The translations under genes were made by a program, and so were the position numbers. Below the pieces are notes generated by a model. That model was given only the letters and a program-made list of their open reading frames with translations. It made no database searches and had not been told where the DNA came from. A stretch of DNA of 64,000 bases, from contig NW_020170449.1 of assembly GCF_000524195.1 (NCBI RefSeq), forward strand, positions 244,569 through 308,568. Direction: 5' to 3'. The stretch is from Echinococcus granulosus (taxonomy: Eukaryota; Platyhelminthes; Cestoda; Cyclophyllidea; Taeniidae). Below are positions 1 through 10,800 of the stretch, piece after piece. How positions within the stretch are numbered: the stretch's first letter is position 1; every line of letters begins with the position of its first letter.

Positions 1-1118
1 AATGTCACACATACGTGACGCCCCGACTTTCTCATATAATTCTGTCACGAAATCCTTGACGTGTACTCTGCTAGTTTGTGGTAGCTGATTGCACTGAATC
101 GTGAATAGCGAACGGATTTGTTGAGTCTAAAGCGATAAAATAAATTTGGATTTTGGTCTACTGTGAAGTGATTGAAGTGATCAGTTCGTAAATGCAAGTG
201 TTGTTATTATTATTAGGGCTATAAAACGTCTGGATTGTGACTGTCATTTGTCCCCTGAGGTTTTGACAGCGCGCGTGTTAAGCAGTTTTTGTAAAGAGAA
301 GTAGCTGTTGGCCAAGTCTTCTTTTTTGCTTCGTGATACGCAGTGAATTCGTAGTTCTGTTGTACCTTAAAAATGGATTAAATTACTACTTCCGGAATGT
401 TTGGTTTTTAAAAATCATTTATTTAAAGTTCAAGGCTCTCTGCATGAAGTAATCAGTACACACGTCCGGTTTTCCGTCGATTCAGTTTTATCACCTTCAA
501 GATAACGAATAAAAATGATAAGCTGTCAGTTGATGCGGTGGACAGTTGTTAATGGATTTTAATATTCAACTTGGCTTTCCTTCGTTTCTACAAGTGAAAC
601 ATAGTCTACTTTGAAAGAGTTTTGCATTACATAATCGCCAAATCACCTGTGTGGGCCGTGCTCTTCAATTGTCCATTTGAGCAGGAATTTCCACCCACAC
701 TTTTTTTTTGACGGCGCCTCATGAATGAGTGTTGAGCGGGCCCACCAAACATCTCCCTCCAATCTAACTACGCGTGGGCGTTGAGCCAATTCTCATGCGT
801 GCATCCATGTTTAGCCGTTTTATTACAAATATTGCAACATGGGCCTAATTCATTGTCTCTATGACTCCAAATCGCAGTGGTTGGTCTCTTGAAAGGGCAG
901 GCATTGTTCTGGAAACTTCTCGGTCTTGTCAGCACACTTAGTCAGCTACCGTGAATACCCGACCTCTAATGCAATTGGATATAGGTGAACCGGTCGAGGT
1001 CTTTCTTCTCCCTCCTTCTAGAGTTCTAGAGGTTTTGTTGCATAAAAAGTAGTTGTATTTAGTGGAAATGCTTCTAGCCCAGTCGTGCGACTAAGCGTGC
1101 TGTGTTTTGTGATCGTAG
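1..1118 (+). other. Probable last intron of an upstream G-alpha-o paralogue
   Basis: No coding exon is recognisable here. The stretch ends in a splice acceptor (AG at 1117-1118) directly before a G-alpha terminal exon, so it is inferred to be that gene's final intron, running off the left edge. None of the earlier G-alpha exons (P-loop, DVGGQ or NKKD segments) is present. A short patch at about 1022-1040 resembles the sequence at about 18356-18374 ahead of the equivalent exon of the downstream gene, which may be a remnant of shared ancestry. Confidence 0.5.
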
Positions 1119-1306
1119 GCAAGCAGACCTACGAGGAGGCGGCAATCTACATCCAGGCCTCCTTTGAGGCTAAGAATCGGTCGCAGAACAAAGAGATCTA
1201 CTGTCACCAGACCTGCGCCACCGATACCAACAATATTCAGTTCGTCTTTGACGCCGTCACCGACGTGATCATCGCCAACAACTTGAGGGGCTGTGGTCTC
1301 TACTAA
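1119..1306 (+). CDS. G protein alpha-o subunit paralogue, terminal exon only (partial)
   Basis: This exon encodes the last 61 full codons of a Go-class heterotrimeric G-protein alpha subunit. It includes the guanine-binding TCAT motif and the C-terminal GCGLY tail that contacts receptors; the cysteine four from the end is the pertussis-toxin-type position. It starts after an AG acceptor in the same phase (2 bases of a split Gly codon) as exon 7 of the downstream gene and ends in TAA. The protein is identical to the downstream exon over all 61 residues, yet 18 codons differ synonymously and the stop differs (TAA versus TAG). The rest of the gene must lie to the left of the window; otherwise this is an orphan duplicated exon. 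The complete lack of amino-acid change argues for a functional gene. A possible AATAAA lies at 2458-2463, far downstream. Confidence 0.85.
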
Positions 1307-2696
1307 CTACCGGAGGAGGGTGACGAAGTAGGCCACGTTCACTTCCCTGGCGCTATCCCATCCTGCCCCCAAGACCTCAAATTTCTCCCCTCCTCAACGC
1401 TGCGCAGCTCTTGATAATGGCTTTGTGGTGTTGCCCATGCTAATTTAACTTTCTTTTTTCTTGATCTTCTATTCCTCCGTTCTGTGAAATGCCCTTTCCT
1501 TGCTCCCTTCCTCTGTCCACCCACTTACCCATGTGTGCTTGCACTCCGCGAAATCTACGTGTGCGTATCATATCCTTCCAACTCTATATCCTCTACTTCC
1601 CACCCGCTTTCTCTTCTCTTCCTTCTTTGAGTTCTTCTTCTCCAGCGTCTTCTTTTAATTTACAAGAGAATCGACGTCGCTGTCGATGGTGATCTTGAAG
1701 TGAGGAAGTTGGTGATACTTCTACTGGTGGTAAATATATCACTGTAAAGCGTATGCGCTGGCATCTTTTCCTTCTTCCCGATAAGGGAAATAGACCTTTT
1801 GTTTGTGTGTAGTGACTCCAGTCCTTCTTGGGATCAAATCATCCGCAAAGCACCTCGAGTAGAGCATGAGGATTTTGTGGCATCCTTCGACTCTTTGTGT
1901 AGTCCACTACCTTCAACTTTTTCATACTTTTGGGAAAGTGGCTTAAACTGAGCTTCTTCTTCCCGATGGTGTGTATTTTTTACCTACGTTTAGGGATTCC
2001 CAACGTTAGATCCATTTTCTCAACTTTCCTTAAGTAACTAACGCAAATGTGTCAACTAGTGCTCGTGGAGGCAGTCTTTTGTCACTTAAGTGAAGCACTC
2101 AAGATCTAGTTAAAACCTGACTGACTGCCATCCTTCAAAAAGTGACTCGTAATCTCTTGCTTTTGGTGAAATATTTTTGGTATGGTTTTCAACGACTCAA
2201 CTACCAAATTCACCATGTAAAACGGAGAACAACCTATTGTGTGGAGACATGAAGCAGGTATGTCTTGCCTACGAAGCATCCATTCCATTGGCGGGACTCG
2301 AAACAGCGTGGACTCTCTACTGATTATCAAAGGAAAAGGAAAATTCTCTGGATAAATTTATTACGATGCAGTAAAGCGGTTTTGGTATTGTAGTATTAAT
2401 TAATCGCCAATTATACTACAATGTGGTGTTTTAATGAGTTAGGTCGGTTGAAAAGTGAATAAATAAGCAGGCCGACCACGTGATCTTTCACAGCATTTTG
2501 ACATTTCCCCTAGGGCATTTTTTGACTGAATATACCTGATGACGTATTTTGTGACAGCGGGTGGCTGAAAAAATCGTGACTATTCTATTTTTGACGATTC
2601 AGAATTTTTACCGCATGAATTTGCCCCACGTGATTGCAAGTAGCCCGATTAAAGGTTAAATTTTGTTGAAGGACATGGAGCTCCTCAAACGACTAG

Positions 2697-2880
2697 GGCT
2701 TCTCTGAAGACGAAAGAAGACAATACAGAAATTGAATATGTATTTCCGACACACAATAGGGCTTTGGACTACTGGCGTGGCCCATAGGCCAGCCCGCCCG
2801 GTGAAAGTACAATGGTGGGGATTCCAAGTGACTCCTTTACCAAAACCTAGAATTTAACAAACAATCGTTGTGTTACGTAG
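2697..2880 (+). repeat. Interspersed repeat family, copy A
   Basis: This copy shares a diverged block with copies B to F: a CTTCCCTGAAGACGAA-like start, a GAATATGTATT core, a CGCACA...GGG segment, a TGGTGGAG box, a CCTTTACCAAAACC box and a CAAACAA...TTAC end. The identity of the element is unknown. Its size of about 180-230 bases fits a SINE or a miniature non-autonomous retroelement. Confidence 0.65.
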
Positions 2881-3540
2881 GCCCTTTCCTCTGTTAAGTG
2901 TCGTCCTTGGAGCTCCCCTTGGCCAACTGCCCGTGCCAGCCATCACAACGCAATCGGTGCTCTGAGGAAACACCCGAGATCCAACGGTGCCAGTCATCGA
3001 ATTTCCTTACAATTGAGGCGGTACTTTACCGCCACGTCAATGATCGCTCTTGGCAATTAAATGGATTTCGGGGAACGGGGTATATGCTTGCTATCACGCA
3101 TTTCTATCGCTAGACGTTCGAACACAGACCCAAAGGCAGAGGGACAGTGCTTCGGATCGTTCGTGGGGATAGGGTTTGGCGTCTATTCCTCCTCGCCACT
3201 TGTCTCGCTTCACTGCTGCCCATCCATATCTATGTGTTCCATCAAGCTGGTGGAGAAGTGGAGGAGGTGCCACGTGTTCACATTATTGATATCTGAATGC
3301 GGCAACGGTGGACAGCTCCTTAACGAACTATTCCAAACGGTTCATGGCCATTGCTAGTGTCGCTGTGGTTGCTAAAGGCTTTCCTACAGGCTATGAGAAT
3401 GGAGTAGTTAACGAAGGTAGACGTCATTATCAGCCTTTCTGTTAGGGGTCGTCACTGATTCTCCCGTCCGCAGTATTTGCATCTCTTTCGCCCCCCTAAT
3501 GTTTATCACCTAGCAGTAGAAATCAGGATAGTTGTGCTGT

Positions 3541-3770
3541 ATGATTGAGTTCGCTTTCCATTGCCAACAATGTAGCCCCCGGGACTTCCCTGAAGACGAA
3601 TGTTGCCATCACACTCGAGCAGAATATGTATTGTCGACGCACAAATGGGGCTTGGGGCAACCGGCGAGGCTTGGAGGCCAAACCGCTTGGCAAGGTGCAG
3701 TGGTGGAGCACCCAGGTGGCCCCTTATACCAAAACCGCAAGTAAAACAAACAAACAACTTATTACGTGTT
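3541..3770 (+). repeat. Interspersed repeat family, copy B (longest)
   Basis: This is the best-preserved copy. It begins with a TTCGCTTTCCATTGCCAACAA segment also present in copy E, followed by GGACTTCCCTGAAGACGAA, GAATATGTATTGTCGACGCAC, a G-rich centre, a TGGTGGAGC box, TACCAAAACCG and CAAACAAACAACTTATTACG. Short open frames inside it on both strands are by-products of the repeat and are not genes. Confidence 0.75.
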
Positions 3771-5919
3771 TTCAATAGTCACACTCCCACGCGTCACTTT
3801 TCAGTGTTTCAATCCAAATGCGCTGCAGTGATTCAACGACCGATGCCATGTTCAGCTTTTCCACATCTTAATCATGATTGTCAGGATAGTTTGAAAACAG
3901 CCACAAGTTTAAACACGCATTGTAAATGGTAGCAAGAACGCATTGCCGTACTGACTAGAGAAATTAAGGCTGAAGAGATCAAAATATCCCAGAATTTTTC
4001 CAAAACCTTTTATAATGTATGCTTAAGTTTATCCGCGGTTATTGTGAATTGGTGGTGAACCTCCCTGCAAGATACTGAGCGACTTTAGCGTAAAGAATTC
4101 TTTATATAATGAAATGCTCAAGTGACCAATCGGTTGACCAGAGTTAAAGAAAGTGGTCAAATTGTCAGAAGATGATACGACGTTGTTGTACTTGAAATAG
4201 GCGCCATTCAGTTCCTCCTTAATTTGCACTTCAAATTGCAGTAACTTTGTGCCACCAAAGAAAAAGTTCAACGCACCTCCAGGTTTTTTATCCGCTCCGC
4301 GACCACGCTGACCATAAAGCAATGCATCTTTTTCTGAGGTGAAAATCCCTGGTGGGATTTTGCGCCAAAATGTACTTTCAATGAAGTGCCTTTTTTAGGG
4401 TGTTTGGGAGAGCTGTGTGACCTTTCTGCCCATCTCCGAGGACTTCGACGTTTTTGCATGCTTCTAATTAGTTTTGTTGGCAAGAAGTGAATAAGTGCAA
4501 ATTTTGACGCTTATTTCAGTTGGCAGAACCTTGTCCCTTCTAGGAGTATGAACCACTTTGTAGGGTTTTCTTAAGCTCTTGTGATTAATTTCCCTGTCTT
4601 TTTGCTATTTTATTACGAACCTGCCCCCAGACTCGTGTCTTACTGCTCTGTAAAGAAGACTTAATCAAATGGTGGCAAATGTTAGCGAACCAATTCGATG
4701 GTTGGGTATGATGCCAAGGCTTCCGTTGTGGAATACCGGATCTTCAACCCGAAGTGTTGAACGAATAGAGGGCATTTGCACAAAGCACATTTCTTATATC
4801 GAATGTAAAGAAAGCGAGAATTAAAGACCTGATACCTATCCACGCCGCGAGGAGTGGAGAGAAACTTAAGGAGCCGAACGTAGTTCTTAGATGCATCCCA
4901 TTAAACAATCTTCCCTGTTTACCCGATTCTGCCTACCATCAAACGGTGTCCAGCTTTTGACACTACTCGCCAAGTGAGTTCCTTCGACTGGCAGAATCCA
5001 GGATGTGCGCCTCACTCATTGAAGTAAGGAACCTCCTCACCGCAACACAAGTCCATTTTGCCTTCAGTCCTATCTTGCAGATGAATTTGCTCCACTTGAA
5101 GACCTGTGATGACCGTATCAGGAGAATTATCGCGCGTAGCCATACGGGCAGTGCCCTGACCATGACGGAGGTCATGAATTAACATAACATCTCCCTGAGT
5201 TGTACATGTTACTGCGTTAACTTTCTTCTTATCTCTTGGTCCCTTCTGCACTCTGGTGCCTTTGGCTTCTGCTGTTGGCCTCTCAGCCCTTCTATCTATT
5301 TACGCAGTGACCTCGGACCTGTATGCACATCCACCTTAACGGATTCTACGTGAACTGGCCTTCTTAATGTCAACGGTTGCTTTGATGGAAAAGCTAGGGC
5401 GGAAATACGCGTTCAGTCTTCCAAGTTCTAGATTCCTAGGAGTAGATCTACTTACAACCCCTTTCTTTTTATAAAGGATTTTCCGGTTGTTTTTTTGCCC
5501 CACGAATATGATTTGTGAGCTACTAAGTGTTTGGTCGGGTGCAATTTCCAGATGGGAAGATGCTGTAGCTAGTTTTTCACGTGATGGTCTCAACCAACCC
5601 CTCTATTCACCCTTCTGATCCTTTGATGCCATTTAACCTTCTACCTGGATTAGTTGCGGCTTCTCTTATTATGTAGAGGCTAGAAATCTTCTAATTTTGT
5701 AAGCTATTTTGTCTATTAGAATAAAATGGAAATAATCAAAGAACTCAAATCATTACTGATTGGTTACAAGAAATAAGCCTCCTCATTTAATTTTCTTTCC
5801 TAAACTCCCCGCTGTCTCAGAATTCCATACTAAGCGCAGCTCTTCACATATCGTTTTCGTTTTGTCGCTAACTAATTCAAATTACTAAAGCAATGTACTA
5901 ATGTACTATTATATCATCC

Positions 5920-6090
5920 TGAGACTTCCCTAAGGATGAAGGAGTACACAGTACTCGGGCAGAATGTGTACTGTCGCCATACAGAAGAGATTGAGGCCCC
6001 TGGCAGGGTCGGAGAGACAGACCAACTGGTGGAGCCCTTAAGTGTCGCGTTACCAAAACCGAGGGATAAATAAACATCCAATGTATAACA
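5920..6090 (+). repeat. Interspersed repeat family, copy C
   Basis: It has the same order of boxes as copy B: GAGACTTCCCTAAGGATGAA, CAGAATGTGTACTGTCGCCA, CTGGTGGAGCCC, GTTACCAAAACCGAG and a TAAACA...TATAAC tail. The central G-rich part is more diverged. Confidence 0.65.
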
Positions 6091-6889
6091 CCATAATTCA
6101 GGGCTTGATAAGTAGTCCATTTATCCGTAGCGTAACTGACCGCTTTATGGAAGGCTGAATGATATCGCGCGTGTCAAACCGAGCCACTGCCAAAAGGACA
6201 CTTTGGCTACCCCCTGTAACATCACGGTAGAACAGCAAGGTCATAGGCCAGGATTGTACGTGGCATGATTAAGACCAAATGCGACGAACGGCCAACAATT
6301 GGAGGAGCCCTAAGATACGCTGACTCCCTATATTTTAGTAGGTTGAGAGAGTTATTACACAGGAAACGGGTGGGACAGTAACTCCACAGAAAGGGATGGA
6401 ACCACCATGAGGTTGCTCGAAGTCTTCTCCCTTGATCTGTAGACAAATTTCTCCTTGTATGCTTGCTGCATTACAATCTAATTTAATTTTCTCTGAAATG
6501 CGTCTAATTAAAAGGCAGGGTCTTGCAATTCCCCTAATGTATCCTCCCGGTAACCGTACGATCCTTCAGAATACCCTTAACTTCACTTCTCCCATGGCCA
6601 TAAAACCCTGTTCTCTTTAATAGAGTGTCAATTATGCATAAGCTAACTTACCATTTATCGCCTCCTGCCTCCCTTCTAAACCACCTCTAGGAATATGGCT
6701 ATTCAAAGGCAAATCGCTGCAGCAACATGCCAAGCTAAATGGCCATGCTAATGGCGAAGGCGCATTATACAGCCGTCACCTGGGTCCATTTATGACCCAA
6801 TATCCCAGCAGCTACAATCTTGCAGTCATGCCCCATTCTCAGTCCCACACACGCTGGCCACGCCATGCACGCGTCCATCAACACTTGAC

Positions 6890-7020
6890 AGCCCTCTCAT
6901 TCGCCCGTAGGTGACACGCGCTCGCGCGCGCGAGTCAAACGCACCGCCATCGATTGACGCTAGTGCGGCATCTCCGCCCCTGGGCGGGAATGGGTCGGGC
7001 ATTGCTGCTCAGGCCTGGCT
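6890..7020 (+). promoter_or_regulatory. CpG/GC-box cluster upstream of G-alpha-o (candidate promoter)
   Basis: This is a locally CpG-dense stretch in otherwise A+T-leaning DNA. It contains a perfect 14-base palindrome of alternating CG at 6921-6934 and a mirrored GC-box pair (CCGCCCCTGGGCGGG) around 6976-6990. It lies about 0.8 kb before the G-alpha-o start codon on the same strand. No TATA box is evident. The promoter assignment is inference from composition and position. Confidence 0.3.
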
Positions 7021-7816
7021 AAGAATGCTGCGTGGACATTGCTACTAGAATAAACACATCCCCAATTCAAGATCACTCCTGAGCGATGAAAATTTCCTCC
7101 GTAACGTCGCACTAAAACGACTAACTGTGCACCAGTCAGGAGTCTGAGAGCTCCTCCGAACCATCCTAGGTTAAGCTATTCTGGTTGTTATTCTAAAGTC
7201 AGCTGCAATATCTACAATTTCAACTGTATACCACCTCAAGGCCAAATTAGGTGCATTTTGCTGAGTCACAAAGGAACCAGAAGCACATGCTCCCATCATT
7301 TCCTCATTTGGAAGATGAATGACATCCTGAACACTTCTAATCCAAGTTCAATGAAATTAAAAAATACCTCTACGAACAACCAAGGACAGAAGCCATCGCC
7401 ACGGTGACGTCTACCCGGGCACAGGCCAAACTGCGATTCTCCCAACTCACCCCTTCAGCCTCCACAGAGTGCTCTCCTCTTCAATTGGTTGCCTACTTCA
7501 AAATGATTTTTCCCGCGCAAACGTCTTTCACCAATGAGAATTCGGAAGCCGTTGGGTGTGTGCGTCAAGACGTGCCTGTCCGTACCACTCACTGCTGTAT
7601 CCCATGCGTAGGTGTTGACCAATGAGTGTGGCGACAAGTCCCAAGGACAACCAATCACGCGGCGACCTGATGGCCTGGCCTTATGGGACACGCCGGTTTG
7701 GCTGGCGTTCGCATACACCCATAGCTCAGCCCTCCCTCTTCCTCCTCTCCAGCTTGCCTGTTTGCCGACCATTTCGTGTGCGCCAGGCTTTTCAATTACC
7801 TTTTCTAACCGCCTAA

Positions 7817-10800
7817 ATGGGTTGCCTTTTGTCGAAGGAAGACCGTGAGGCTCTAGAACAGAGCCGGAATATCGATAAGAAGCTCAAGGAGGATGGGATA
7901 CAAGCTGCTAAGGATGTTAAATTGCTCCTCTTGGGTGCGTTCTGTGCTCCCAAATTACCACTTTTTGCACAAACTAGCCTACTTTTTGGGTGATTGCTTA
8001 AAATTATGTGAATGATTCTAGTTATCAATCGGATTTTGTTTTTTTTTTCAAATATTCTCATTAATAGTGCACCAATTTTACCCCTCGTCCATATTTCCTA
8101 GTGGCTGTAGTGTATCCAGGGTTAGGTGGATATCTAACCCACCTTTTTGTCATTTCATGCATTACTTCTGATAATTTCCCGCCAAAAACACCTGCTTCTG
8201 GTAAAAATGATAGTTTACTTAAACTTATTGCCGCGGTCGAGGCGTTTTCTTTCTTGACGTTAGATCAAAGTGATCAGTTTGTCTTACAATGGAGTTTGTT
8301 TTTTTTCCGGATGTTTTGCTCTTTAATGTGCAAGTGCCCCTTAGTCATTAATCAAAGCTTCACCAAAACGTTTGAAGTAACAGTGTTGGTAGTCACGGCA
8401 CGACCTGGGCTCTGTCCGCCGGTTTCACTTAATTCTTTAATGCCTAAGCTTAACCATCAGGTATGCGCGACTACGAGGAGACTTAACACTCAACGTAATG
8501 TAGCAGCCCCCGCTTTGTAGGGTGGAAGGGTCTTTACAATTCCGTCACTCTATGCTCTATCCTACCCTTCTACTCGCCTCTTCATGAATTTTGTGCCCTT
8601 TTTGTGCCTTCTGTGGTTCCCTCACTATTTCTGCTGTCCTCAGTAAATGCATTTGGTTATTGCCTTCCCCCCCAGAGTTGGCGCCCACAATCCTCCCGGT
8701 GCCTGTTCTTGTGTTCTGCAAATAGTTTAACGAGGATGTGTCCTTGGCATTTAAAATTACTATTTAAAGAGAAACGAGCTAAAAATAGCATTTTAAAATA
8801 CCAAATCCATGGCATGACGTTGTAATACAACCCTCTTAAGTTGATAATCGGTCTGCCTTTTAGGTGCGGGTGAGTCGGGGAAAAGCACGATCGTCAAACA
8901 AATGAGGTGAGCTATAACTGACGTTTTTTATTTATTTTCCATTTGGGTTCTTATTCTTTCTCTTTTCATCTGCTTTAGAATTATTCATGAGGGTGGCTTC
9001 ACACCGGAGGACAACAAGCAGTTTAAACCTGTGGTGTACAGCAACACTATCCAATCAATTGCCGCCATTCTGCGTGCCATGAACACTCTGGGCATTCCCT
9101 ACGGTAATTCTAGGCAATGTGTAAGTTTTGCTTTCATGGTGTGACCGCTAAACTAAGGTTATTTGGTTTCCACAACCTTCTGCGTCTTTTGGGTAGCTAG
9201 TGCAAGTCAATTTTTTCTGAGCGTGGTAGATTCTTATTAGTAGTAGTGAAAGTAAAGACGTTATTGTCCGCTACCCTTGGGGTAATGGAGCGGCAGTTGC
9301 GATGTTGTTGTCAGTCCGTTTTGATTCACTTCTTACTGCAATGTCGCTGCCATCGGCTCCTTCTAGTGCTGCCTAACAATCATCTTCGGGCCTCCACCAT
9401 TAGCTTTTACAGCACCAACTCCCCACTCACCACCGCCCTTCTCCCCTCCCTCCTCGTCATCATCATTATAAGCGGACTCATTTGATTTGTGCGGTACCTG
9501 TGCTCGTGTACGCCAAGGTTGATGGATTAAAGAATGAATAGGGATGGGGGTTTGACAGTATTGCTCTTATCCCTACCATCCATCGGCCGGGATTATGCTC
9601 CCACCTCAGTAAACCCAGAACTCATTCGTTTACTAGCTCTTATTTCCTCGCAGGAAGCTACGTTGCAGCACACAACCCAAAAGTCGACGGATGGGTGGGG
9701 ACGTAGCTACCCTACATGGCGTCCGGTGTAGTGCTTACAAATTTTGCGTTTCACTGAAGTGCAACATGTGGTTTAATTGCATTAGAATAGTTGGGAGTTG
9801 ATCAAATGTGTCATATTTAGCTGGTGGAAGCTCATGGTCTCTGATACCACCGGACGTGAAGGATTGGCCGATTTCTCATAATCCTTTGCGGTTTTTGGAA
9901 TCGTAAGCTGCAAAATTCGAATAAATCTCAAGTTTTTTCCTTGGAAATCTTCGAATCATTGAAGCATTTCATATTTGCCAGTTGAAGTCAGTTACCAAAT
10001 CCTCATGCCTCTTTTCGGATTTGTTCTTACTTTTTCCATAAAGTGGAAGTGGATAGTCAACGTATTTTATTATTGTGGGATGTTGGAAACTGTTTCCAGC
10101 CCCCTTGATTTGGACCCTCTAGGAAATAGCGTTAAGGACTTTTGTTGATGGGGTTGCCAACGTATGTGTCTGGTGTCATCGGCTCTCGGATCTGAATGAG
10201 TTGGGGCTGTACAAAGAATTTAATTAGTTCCTAAAGAGGAGATGTAGAGACATTAATCTGTTATTGTTATGGAACAACTGAACGAATGAATTGGGTTGCC
10301 TTTTCAGGTGTAGTACCAGTGGGTGGCGTAGTTTACCTACTGTATGTACCCACTTTGCAGGAATTTCTACCACAACGCTTTTGTTGCTGCTTCGACAACG
10401 CTCGGCTCTATCACTATGCAATTGTAACAACTCCCCTCCCCTTCTAAGCAGAAGTCAGACTTTTCAGGGGCGATTATCTAGCGTCTACAAAAACCTCTTA
10501 CAACTCCCAGCTAAACGACTTGTGTGGCTCTTGCCTGATCTGACTCCATGCGGTTTATAGAAAGAGGTCTTACTGACTTGTCCACAGCAGTTATATAAAA
10601 AATGCGACTGTGTCAAACTGTAGAAAGATGCCATTCTTCTTTTTTTCGAGAAAATGGGGCCTCTTCATTCCCTCTGACCCAAGTTTGAAGGTAATTCACT
10701 CATCATTGGAGCCACTTCCCTTTCAAGCAGCATGCCTAGGTGTTTCTTCTTCACACGAACATTACTGGTTCTCCTTTTGTTTGTTTTTCATCGGGAAAAG

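Larger units (their letters stand above)
1307..7816. other. Intergenic region between the two G-alpha-o copies
   Basis: This region contains 3' flank of the upstream copy, three plus-strand copies of an interspersed repeat (listed separately), a CpG-rich patch at about 6890-7020, and a second G+C-rich stretch at about 7400-7780 just before the next gene. Short open frames occur on both strands, but none shows a recognisable domain, so I regard them as chance. Confidence 0.6.

Noticed and set aside
7404..7848. Overlapping open frames on both strands just before the G-alpha-o start
   Set aside because: They arise from G+C-rich sequence with few stops, and none matches a known protein or the G-alpha reading frame.
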